Assembly: GCA_964585305.1 (NCBI GenBank)
Contig: CAZPDM010000121.1
Coordinates: 1-8,365, forward strand
Length of the DNA stretch: 8,365 nt
Direction: 5' to 3'
Origin: CAZPDM01 sp964585305
Lineage (GTDB): Bacteria; Planctomycetota; Uabimicrobiia; Uabimicrobiales; JABWCH01
The notes beneath the pieces are model-generated. The model saw nothing but the letters and a program-made list of their open reading frames with translations. It was not told the origin of the DNA and did no database searches. The translations under genes were made by a program, and so were the position numbers. Positions 1 through 5,538 of the stretch are shown here, one piece after another. Within the stretch, counting starts at the first letter, position 1. Each line of letters begins with the position of its first letter.

Positions 1-64
1 CTTTAGCAATTCTATTTGTATGCTTATTCATGATTATCCGCCAAATTTATTAAATCTCCATCCT

Positions 65-93
65 ATTTTCTCTCTCTAATCGAGAGAGAAAAT
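65..93. repeat. Perfect 12-bp inverted repeat (hairpin), loop of 5
   Basis: ATTTTCTCTCTC (65-76) pairs perfectly with GAGAGAGAAAAT (82-93) around the loop TAATC. One arm is almost all pyrimidine and the other almost all purine. No T-tract follows on either strand, so it is not a textbook intrinsic terminator. It could be a weak terminator for a gene lying left of the window, a protein-binding palindrome, or an RNA stem. The structure is certain from the sequence; its function is not. Confidence 0.6.
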
Positions 94-102
94 ATCTTAG
101 GC

Positions 103-128
103 CGCAAAGATGTAAAAAATGCTTTGCG
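103..128. repeat. 7-bp inverted repeat in the leader
   Basis: CGCAAAG (103-109) and CTTTGCG (122-128) are exact reverse complements separated by 12 mostly A/T bases. The right arm overlaps the candidate -35 element at 124-129, so a protein bound here could control the promoter of the viperin operon. This is a positional inference; a 7-bp palindrome of this kind can also occur by chance. Confidence 0.35.
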
Positions 129-152
129 TAATCGTAATAATCGTTATATAAT
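124..152 (+). promoter_or_regulatory. Candidate sigma-70-type promoter for the viperin operon
   Basis: A perfect -10 hexamer TATAAT lies at 147-152, 17 bases after TTGCGT (124-129), which keeps the TTG half of a consensus -35. Transcription would start near 159 and give a leader of about 85 bases that is extremely A-rich. TATAAT is common by chance in sequence this AT-rich, so the correct 17-base spacing and the partial -35 are the only real support. Confidence 0.45.
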
Positions 153-189
153 CATTAAAAAACAAAATAAAAAAAAACATATTTTAAAA

Positions 190-222
190 TACATTATATT
201 TAATGTAATAATGTAATATAAT
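190..222 (+). promoter_or_regulatory. AT-rich palindrome plus second TATAAT box
   Basis: TACATTA (190-196) pairs with TAATGTA (201-207) around a 4-base loop. The octamer TAATGTAA occurs twice in tandem, at 201-208 and 209-216, and runs directly into a perfect TATAAT at 217-222. A start from this -10 would lie near 229, leaving only about 15 bases before the viperin ATG and just sparing its ribosome binding site GGAG at 233-236. No good -35 is visible (TTATAT at 194-199). It may be a second promoter or an operator; the TATAAT may equally be chance. Confidence 0.3.
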
Positions 223-243
223 TAGAATAATTGGAGAAAAAAT

Positions 244-1125
244 ATGAATCTCCTTCCAAAATCAATTAACTATCATCTTATACATGCTTGCAATTTTAAT
301 TGCAAACATTGTTTCGCTAAAAATTATGACTACCCTATCGGAAGTAGCCCGATGCTCTCTTTAGAACACATGAATGAAATTATTGAAAAAATCGCTAAAA
401 GCCCAGCACCTGAAGAATACTACCAACGCAAACTTACATTTACGGGTGGCGAACCTGTTTTATGTAGCTATCTTCCAAACATCATTGATTATGCAAGAAA
501 ATGTGGATTGGTTACGATGTTAGTTACAAATGGCTCTCTTTTGAATAAGGAATATCTTGAAAAGTTAAAAAGTTTAAACTGGTTAGCATTGAGTATAGAT
601 AGTTTTGATATTTGTACTTTAAAAAAAATTGGGAGAAATGATAAACAAGGAAAAACATATTTGGAAAAATATATCCAAATTGCAAATATCGCACATGATT
701 TAGGAATTCGGCTCAAAATTAATACAGTTGTAAATGCTTACAATTATCACGAAGATATGACCTCTTTAATTACTAAAATTAATCCCGAACGATGGAAAAT
801 TTTACAAGCCATTTGTGTTACTGGCCAAAATGATGACTATGTTGCTGATTTTTCAATTGATAGCGAGAAATTTAATTCTTTTATTTCAAGGCAAAAAGAA
901 AATTTATCTAAATGTCACAACAATATAATCATAGTACCAGAATCAGAAGAGGATATACGAGGAACCTATGCAATGATCGATCCTTGTGGAAGATTTTTTG
1001 ATAATGTCGAAGGGAAATATTGCTTTAGTCAGCCAATCCTAGATGTCGGATGTGAAATTGCTTTTAATCAAATAACCTTTAACTACAAAAAATTTGAAAA
1101 ACGTGGTGGAGATTACCAATTTTAA
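244..1125 (+). CDS. Prokaryotic viperin-like radical SAM enzyme (antiviral ddhNTP synthase)
   Basis: This 293-residue protein reads as a viperin homologue. Viperins use a 4Fe-4S cluster and S-adenosylmethionine to make 3'-deoxy-3',4'-didehydro CTP, UTP or GTP, which terminate viral RNA chains. Seen here: the cluster motif CNFNCKHC (Cys16, 20, 23) in the context INYHLIHAC, GGEP at 68-71, TNGSLL at 95-100, SIDSFD at 117-122 and IGR at 129-131. There follow KINTVVN at 158-164, NPERWKILQ at 180-188, VPES at 231-234, MID..GRFF from 244, ILDVG at 265-269 and the end KRGGDY (286-291). From memory these match the human protein block by block (NYHFTRQCNYKCGFC, GGEP, CDSFD, KINSVIN, NPVRWKVFQ, LVPES, ILDVG, KRGGKY). 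The basic residues in KIN, RWK and GR correspond to triphosphate-binding positions. It lacks the vertebrate N-terminal membrane helix and ends two residues after the KRGGDY block. GGAG (233-236) lies 7 bases before the ATG. Nucleotide specificity cannot be read from sequence. Confidence 0.9.
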   Translation: MNLLPKSINYHLIHACNFNCKHCFAKNYDYPIGSSPMLSLEHMNEIIEKIAKSPAPEEYYQRKLTFTGGEPVLCSYLPNIIDYARKCGLVTMLVTNGSLLNKEYLEKLKSLNWLALSIDSFDICTLKKIGRNDKQGKTYLEKYIQIANIAHDLGIRLKINTVVNAYNYHEDMTSLITKINPERWKILQAICVTGQNDDYVADFSIDSEKFNSFISRQKENLSKCHNNIIIVPESEEDIRGTYAMIDPCGRFFDNVEGKYCFSQPILDVGCEIAFNQITFNYKKFEKRGGDYQF

Positions 1126-1143
1126 AATAGAAAGGAATCAGAA

Positions 1144-1689
1144 ATGATCTTAGTTAATTTTATTACGCTTTCTGGGCTTTCTGGAGCAGGAAAGGATACT
1201 ATAGGGAATTTAATAATTTCTAAATATAAGTTTAAAAAGATTGCAATTGCAGATCCTCTAAAGAAAATGGTGCAAGATAAATATGGACTATCTTATGAAC
1301 AGCTCTGGGGAGAATTTCGAAATACAATTGACGATAGATACAATAAATCTCCCCGCCAAATATATCAAGAAGAAGGAGATCTTTTAAGAAAAAAAGATCC
1401 GTTAGCATTGATCAAATTGTGGGAACAAGATTTTTTACATAAATTACAAAATCAAGAACATATTATTTGTACTGATGTACGAACTATCCAAGAACTTGAA
1501 ACTGCAAAAAAATGGAATGCTTTATGCATCTTACTCAAGCGAAAAACATCAGGTGCACCAGGAATTTTAGGCCAACATTGCACAGAAGTTAATTTAGTAT
1601 CTCAAGAAAAATTATTTGATTGTATAATTGAAAATAACTCAAGTGTAGAAGATGCACTAAAAAAAATAGAAGAACAAATTTTCTTATAG
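1144..1689 (+). CDS. Nucleotide kinase, T4 gp1-like (deoxy)nucleoside monophosphate kinase family
   Basis: A 181-residue P-loop kinase that probably phosphorylates a (deoxy)nucleoside monophosphate to the diphosphate. Seen here: Walker A GLSGAGKDT (11-19), with the GKD[T] form typical of the family; ADPLKK at 36-41, where T4 dNMP kinase has a similar GPIK segment; SPRQIYQEEGDLLRKKDP (69-86), like the family's R-x-L-x-Q-x-x-G-T-x-L block; DVRT (111-114), like the DTR of T4; and HCTE (145-148), like HITE of T4. The length is shorter than T4 gp1 (241), as in many bacterial members. AAAGGA (1131-1136) precedes the ATG, and the gene starts 18 bases after the viperin gene, so the two are almost certainly co-transcribed. 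Viperins need nucleoside triphosphates, and vertebrate viperin neighbours the kinase CMPK2, so supplying viperin substrate is the natural inference. Preferred base and sugar are unknown. Confidence 0.8.
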   Translation: MILVNFITLSGLSGAGKDTIGNLIISKYKFKKIAIADPLKKMVQDKYGLSYEQLWGEFRNTIDDRYNKSPRQIYQEEGDLLRKKDPLALIKLWEQDFLHKLQNQEHIICTDVRTIQELETAKKWNALCILLKRKTSGAPGILGQHCTEVNLVSQEKLFDCIIENNSSVEDALKKIEEQIFL

Positions 1690-1712
1690 TTGAAAAACTT
1701 ACAAAATATTCG

Positions 1713-1742
1713 CTCCAGCCTGAGGTCGCCTGAAGGCTGGGG
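1713..1742. repeat. Isolated GC-rich hairpin between kinase and glycosyltransferase genes
   Basis: CTCCAGCCT (1713-1721) pairs with AGGCTGGGG (1734-1742): nine pairs including one T-G wobble. A further AGG/CCT stem (1723-1725 with 1729-1731) closes on the triloop TCG. It is far more GC-rich than its surroundings. No T-tract follows directly (next bases ATGAATG), so it is not a standard terminator. It resembles a REP-type extragenic palindrome or an RNA stability/processing stem. Only one copy occurs in this window. Confidence 0.6.
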
Positions 1743-1791
1743 ATGAATGTAGGATTTATTATTTTTTATTGCAAAAAACTACAAAAATTTC

Positions 1792-1797
1792 GAAAGG
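1792..1797 (+). promoter_or_regulatory. Ribosome binding site deciding the glycosyltransferase start
   Basis: GAAAGG lies 8 bases before the ATG at 1806. The reading frame is open from an earlier ATG at 1743, but that codon directly abuts the hairpin and has no clear site in front of it. The 21 extra residues it would add do not resemble a GT4 N-terminus. Confidence 0.7.
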
Positions 1798-1805
1798 TTT
1801 CTTTT

Positions 1806-3125
1806 ATGCACATTCTTAAGGTAATTCATGGATATCCTCCTTTATATAATGCGGGTTCAGAGGTGTATAGCCGATCTATTTGCGAAGAACTGGCACATTC
1901 TCATCAAGTTAGTGTTTTCACTCGAGAAGAAGATTGGTTTTCTCCGGAGTTCTCAATTCGTTGTGAAAAAGTTTCTCCAAATTTAAGCAAATATCTAGTA
2001 AACATTCCACGAGGAAAAGATGGTTACTGCCATCGTAAACTGGATAAAAATTTTGAAAGATTATTAGATAGCATTAGGCCAGATATAGCACATATTGGAC
2101 ATCTCAATCATTTATCTACTGGCATTGTACATGAACTCTATCAAAGGAAATTTCCAATTGTTTATACATTGCATGATTTTTGGCTAATGTGTCCTCGTGG
2201 ACAATTTTTGCAAACAAATTTTGGGGAAGAAAATTTCTATCGTCTTTGTCATAAACAAGAATCTATTGAGTGTGCCAAGAATTGCTATGCAGCATATTTC
2301 TCAGGTATACAAAAAAACAGAGATACTGAAATAGAATATTGGAGTAGATGGATTGATCTACGAATGCAAGAAGCAAAAAAAATTGTTGAAAAAACAGACT
2401 TGTTTTTAGCTCCGTCTCAATATTTGCTACAACGTTTTTTGAATGATTTTGAAATACCTCAAACAAAAATAAAATTTCTCGACTATGGATTTCCTTTAGA
2501 ATATTTAACTCCAATTCCTGATAGATTGAAAACACCAAAAAGCTCGTTTACTTTTGGATATATCGGAACTCATATTCCAGCAAAAGGTGTTAACATTTTA
2601 ATACAAGCCTTTGCAAATTTATCTGGTAAATGTGAGCTTATTATTTGGGGACGAGCCAATAATAATACAGAAGCATTAAAAAAATTAGCCAGTTCCTTAG
2701 AGGACAAAAATAAAAAGATTATCTGGAAAGACGAATATGACAATAAAAAAATCATGCAAGAAGTTTTTCCCAATATAGATATTTTGGTAGTGCCTTCTAT
2801 TTGGGGAGAAAATTCTCCTCTTGTTATTCATGAAGCACAAGCGGCTAGAATCCCTGTTATTACTGCAAATTACGGAGGAATGAAGGAATATGTCCAGCAT
2901 AATGTTAATGGATTATTATTCGAACATCGCAATAAAGATGATTTACAAAGAAAAATGCAATACGCTTTAGAACATCCACAAGAAATGAAACAATTAGGAC
3001 AACGTGGGTATTTATATTCTCAAGATGGAAATATTCCTAGCATTCAAGAACATTGTCAGAAATTGACAGAAATTTATCAAACTTTGCAATATAAAAAATA
3101 CCATCATAAAATTTCAATTGCTTAA
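1806..3125 (+). CDS. GT4-family glycosyltransferase (GT-B fold)
   Basis: A 439-residue retaining glycosyltransferase that would move a sugar from a nucleotide-sugar donor to a glycan or other acceptor in the cytoplasm. The N-terminal acceptor domain opens with MHILKVIHGYPP and the glycine-containing GSEVYS loop, as in GT4 enzymes. YTLHDFWLMCPRG is followed by a Cys-containing stretch (CHKQ...CAKNC) found in a subset of the family. The donor domain has FGYIGTHIPAKG and the signature E-x7-E (Glu335 and Glu343 in WGENSPLVIHE), then TANYGGMKEYV and NGLLF. Start chosen at 1806 because of GAAAGG upstream and because the family normally begins this way; an upstream ATG at 1743 is less likely. No membrane segment is evident. 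It lies 116 bases after the kinase gene, with a hairpin between, and is followed by a terminator. Sugar and acceptor are unknown. Confidence 0.88.
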   Translation: MHILKVIHGYPPLYNAGSEVYSRSICEELAHSHQVSVFTREEDWFSPEFSIRCEKVSPNLSKYLVNIPRGKDGYCHRKLDKNFERLLDSIRPDIAHIGHLNHLSTGIVHELYQRKFPIVYTLHDFWLMCPRGQFLQTNFGEENFYRLCHKQESIECAKNCYAAYFSGIQKNRDTEIEYWSRWIDLRMQEAKKIVEKTDLFLAPSQYLLQRFLNDFEIPQTKIKFLDYGFPLEYLTPIPDRLKTPKSSFTFGYIGTHIPAKGVNILIQAFANLSGKCELIIWGRANNNTEALKKLASSLEDKNKKIIWKDEYDNKKIMQEVFPNIDILVVPSIWGENSPLVIHEAQAARIPVITANYGGMKEYVQHNVNGLLFEHRNKDDLQRKMQYALEHPQEMKQLGQRGYLYSQDGNIPSIQEHCQKLTEIYQTLQYKKYHHKISIA

Positions 3126-3136
3126 TTTTAAACTAA

Positions 3137-3173
3137 TCAGTTGGCAACTATTGGCCAACTGAAATAATTTTTT
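3137..3173 (+). terminator. Intrinsic terminator after the glycosyltransferase gene
   Basis: TCAGTTGGC (3137-3145) pairs perfectly with GCCAACTGA (3154-3162) around an 8-base loop, followed by AATAA and a run of six T at 3168-3173. The T-run starts five bases beyond the stem, so termination may be partial. It lies 11 bases after the stop codon and only 18 bases before the next gene, dividing the cluster into 244-3125 and 3191-8056. Confidence 0.7.
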
Positions 3174-3190
3174 ATAACAAAGGATTTGAG

Positions 3191-4219
3191 ATGTCTCTTT
3201 TTAGATTAACATTAGATACCAATCCTGAAGATTGTAATTTTCATTGTATTATGTGTGAAGAGCATAGTCCTTATAGTAATTTTAAAGAGGAATTAAAAAA
3301 GGCAACTGGTTACTCTTTTCGCAGAATGCCGGAATCTTGGCTGGCTGAAATTTTTCAACAAGCGAAAGAGCTTGGTGTGAAAGAAATTATTCCTTCAACA
3401 ATGGGAGAACCATTGCTTTATTCAGGAATGGTAACAATAGCAACGCTATGTAAAGAACATCAAATAGCTCTTAATCTTACTACCAATGGAACATTCGTAA
3501 AATTTAATCAAGCCCCAAATGCCGTAGAAGAATGGGCAAAATTTCTTTTACCAATTCTTTCTGATATGAAAATATCTTGGAACGGAGCAACTGCAGAAAC
3601 CGTATCTAAAGTTCAACCTGATTTAGATTTTGCTGGTACTATAGAACGTATAAAAACTTGGGTTCATTTGAGAAACAAGTATTATCAAAATACAGGACAT
3701 TATGCAAAGTTATCTTGGCAGATGACATTTATGACGATCAATATGCATGAATTGCCAGACATGGTTAAATTAGCAAGTCAATTAGGTATAGATCGTATAA
3801 AAGGACATCATCTTTGGGTACATTTTTCTCAATTAAAACAATACGCAATTAAAAATTTTCCAAATGAAATTACTCGTTGGAATCAATATGTAGAGCAAGC
3901 CTACCAAGCACAAAAAGAATATCTTAAATATGATGGAAAGCAAATTATTTTAGAAAATATCACTCCCTTATCAGAGGACAAAAATTTGCAGGTACCCGAT
4001 GAATACAATTGTCCGTTTTTAAATCGCGAATTATGGATTTCTGCAACAGGAAAAATTTCTCCTTGTTGTGCTCCAGATAATTTAAGAAACAGTTTAGGTG
4101 ATTTTGGAAATTTTCCTTCTACATCATTAAAAGAGGTATTAGAAAGCCAAAAATATCTTGATCTTGTTCAGAACTATAAAGATATACCTTTATGCAAAAA
4201 TTGCAACATGAGAAAATAG
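3191..4219 (+). CDS. Radical SAM protein with reduced SPASM-like C-terminus
   Basis: A 342-residue radical SAM enzyme of unknown substrate. The CX3CX2C motif is Cys15, Cys19 and Cys22 in DTNPEDCNFHCIMC. The usual GGEP is replaced by TMGEPLL (70-76), a variant seen in a subset of SPASM enzymes, and TTNGT follows. The C-terminal part reads as a SPASM-type auxiliary cluster domain: Cys274 (NCPFLNRELWISATGKI), Cys292-Cys293 (SPCCAPDN), LGDFG, SLKEVLES and a final CKNC (Cys335, Cys338). This is five cysteines rather than the seven of a full SPASM domain, so probably one auxiliary 4Fe-4S cluster. It is not closely like the viperin at 244: it lacks the KINxVxN and RWK blocks. AAAGGA (3179-3184) precedes the ATG. 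Neighbours suggest work in a glycan or small-molecule pathway; peptide maturation is possible, but I see no precursor peptide gene nearby. Confidence 0.85.
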   Translation: MSLFRLTLDTNPEDCNFHCIMCEEHSPYSNFKEELKKATGYSFRRMPESWLAEIFQQAKELGVKEIIPSTMGEPLLYSGMVTIATLCKEHQIALNLTTNGTFVKFNQAPNAVEEWAKFLLPILSDMKISWNGATAETVSKVQPDLDFAGTIERIKTWVHLRNKYYQNTGHYAKLSWQMTFMTINMHELPDMVKLASQLGIDRIKGHHLWVHFSQLKQYAIKNFPNEITRWNQYVEQAYQAQKEYLKYDGKQIILENITPLSEDKNLQVPDEYNCPFLNRELWISATGKISPCCAPDNLRNSLGDFGNFPSTSLKEVLESQKYLDLVQNYKDIPLCKNCNMRK

Positions 4220-4254
4220 ATTTCAACAAATAATAATGAGGAGAGTAGGATAAT

Positions 4255-4965
4255 ATGGATTGGCAGAATATCCGAGTATCAAACGATCGTCAATATTTTT
4301 ATACAGAAAATATCCTCTTGCTTTTCAATCGAAAATTTAAGGAAGTTTTAAAATTCCATGATCCAGGAATTGCAGCAGTTTGCGACTCCACAGGATGGTA
4401 TCATATAAATTCTGAAGGATTAGATATTTATCCTCAACGCTATACACGTACATTTGGATTTTATCAACGATTAGCAACAGTTGTAGTTGATAATAAGTTT
4501 TGGTTTCATATTGAAGAACATGGAAATAAAATCTATTCTGAACAATACGCCTTTGCAGGAAACTTCCAAGAATCTTGCTGTGTTATTCGTGATTTTTTAG
4601 GCAGTTATTTTCATATTGACACAAAAGGACAACGACTATATCTTCAAAACTACAGATATGTTGGAGATTTCAAAGATGGATATGCTTGTGTGAGACTTGT
4701 TAATGGAAAATATAAACATATAGATGCTCATGGGAATTTTATTTACACTCAAGAATTTGATGATCTGGGAGTATTTCATAAATCTTATGCCATTGCTCAG
4801 AATAATCAAGGTTGGTTCCATATCAATTTAAACGGCCAAGCACTATATTCGCAACGCTATCAAAAAATTGAGCCATTTTATAATGGTTGTGCTTTGGTAG
4901 AAGATTTTTCAGGGAAAAAAAATATCATTGATGAAAAGGGAACGATCATACATTCTTTATCTTAG
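4255..4965 (+). CDS. WG-type beta-repeat protein
   Basis: A 236-residue protein built almost entirely of about six repeats of 34-38 residues. Each repeat follows the pattern aromatic-HI[DN]-x-x-G-x-x-[IL]Y-x-Q-x-Y-x-x-x-x-x-F, then a hydrophobic AxV strand; examples are GWYHINSEG, FWFHIEEHG, SYFHIDTKG, KYKHIDAHG and GWFHINLNG. The last repeat decays to KKNIIDEKG. This matches the WG/KWG repeat family, thought to form beta-propeller or beta-solenoid-like folds used for binding. There is no signal peptide and no catalytic motif, so it is probably a cytoplasmic scaffold or ligand-binding protein. GAGGAGAG (4238-4245) and AGGA (4247-4250) lie upstream of the ATG. It is 35 bases after the radical SAM gene and 10 bases before the kinase gene, arguing for a shared transcript and perhaps physical partnership with those enzymes. 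Confidence 0.8.
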   Translation: MDWQNIRVSNDRQYFYTENILLLFNRKFKEVLKFHDPGIAAVCDSTGWYHINSEGLDIYPQRYTRTFGFYQRLATVVVDNKFWFHIEEHGNKIYSEQYAFAGNFQESCCVIRDFLGSYFHIDTKGQRLYLQNYRYVGDFKDGYACVRLVNGKYKHIDAHGNFIYTQEFDDLGVFHKSYAIAQNNQGWFHINLNGQALYSQRYQKIEPFYNGCALVEDFSGKKNIIDEKGTIIHSLS

Positions 4966-4975
4966 GTTGATAAAT

Positions 4976-5515
4976 ATGTTTTCTAAAATCCTGCTTTTCG
5001 GAAATTTAGGTGCTGGTAAAAGTTCCTTAGCTTGGCAATTAAATTTAATACTTGGCTGGCCAATTGTGGCAATCGACGATTTTCGAAAAAAATATGGAGA
5101 TTCTACAGAAATTTCTGAAAGAAAATGCCAAGAAATTTTTGCACACACTGCCTCTTATAATGAGTGTCAAATTATAGAATGTACAGGTCTTGGAATAACT
5201 GGAAAATTGTTGCAAGAATCTTTAAAGATGTTCTCTGGCAATATTTTTCTATTTGTTATAGATTCAGATATAGAAAAAATTTACCAACGAATTAAAAATC
5301 GCAATTGGAAAGATATTCCTTTACCACCTACATCAGAAACAATATATGAAACAATTCTTCGATTAGATCAAGAGTTAAGAAAAAATAATTTTTCCTTTAT
5401 TCAAGAGTGGAATGTTACATTTTCTTGTATTCTAAAAAATAATTCTCAACAAGATTATGACAATATACTAGAATATATTATTAACATTCTGTATGAAAAA
5501 AGATCTATTCATTAA
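4976..5515 (+). CDS. Small P-loop kinase (AAA_33/shikimate-kinase-like)
   Basis: A 179-residue P-loop protein. Walker A is GNLGAGKSS (9-17), followed by a strand ending in two acidic residues (IDDF, Asp34-Asp35), as in small-molecule and nucleoside kinases, where this acidic site contacts the acceptor. IIECTG (66-71) and a lid-like segment with Arg105 and Arg109 (QRIKNRNW) complete the kinase pattern. It differs from the kinase at 1144, so the window holds two unrelated kinases. Start chosen at ATG 4976, which places Walker A eight residues in, as normal. Earlier starts (TTG 4928, ATG 4931) would overlap the WG gene and add residues unlike the family. Only a weak TTAGGT (4962-4967) precedes this ATG, spanning the WG stop codon, so translational coupling is likely. 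The substrate (sugar, nucleoside or other alcohol) cannot be read from sequence. Confidence 0.75.
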   Translation: MFSKILLFGNLGAGKSSLAWQLNLILGWPIVAIDDFRKKYGDSTEISERKCQEIFAHTASYNECQIIECTGLGITGKLLQESLKMFSGNIFLFVIDSDIEKIYQRIKNRNWKDIPLPPTSETIYETILRLDQELRKNNFSFIQEWNVTFSCILKNNSQQDYDNILEYIINILYEKRSIH

Positions 5516-5538
5516 AATGGATTCATAAGGAATTCAAT

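Noticed and set aside
1..31. Possible divergent gene start on the - strand (ATG at 31-29, beginning MNKHTNRIAK).
   Set aside because: Only ten codons lie inside the window and the site GGCGGA before it is a weak ribosome binding site. Ten open codons are expected by chance.
3..53. Possible hydrophobic C-terminus of an upstream + strand gene ending at TAA 51-53, 11 bases before the hairpin at 65.
   Set aside because: Sixteen open codons in T-rich sequence are not evidence of coding. A second + frame is also open from 2 to 79, so no frame is favoured.
489..716. Open frame on the - strand inside the viperin gene.
   Set aside because: Antisense shadow of a well-supported gene; no ribosome binding site or recognisable domain.
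1743..1805. N-terminal extension of the glycosyltransferase from ATG 1743.
   Set aside because: The codon abuts the hairpin and lacks a ribosome binding site, while GAAAGG sits correctly before ATG 1806, where the family-like N-terminus begins.
2263..2900. Three overlapping open frames on the - strand inside the glycosyltransferase gene.
   Set aside because: Antisense shadows in AT-rich coding sequence; products are low-complexity hydrophobic and match nothing I recognise.
3151..3178. Promoter TTGGCC (3151-3156) with TATAAC (3173-3178) before the second radical SAM gene.
   Set aside because: A start about seven bases later would fall past the ribosome binding site at 3179-3184, and the hexamers overlap the terminator stem and T-run.
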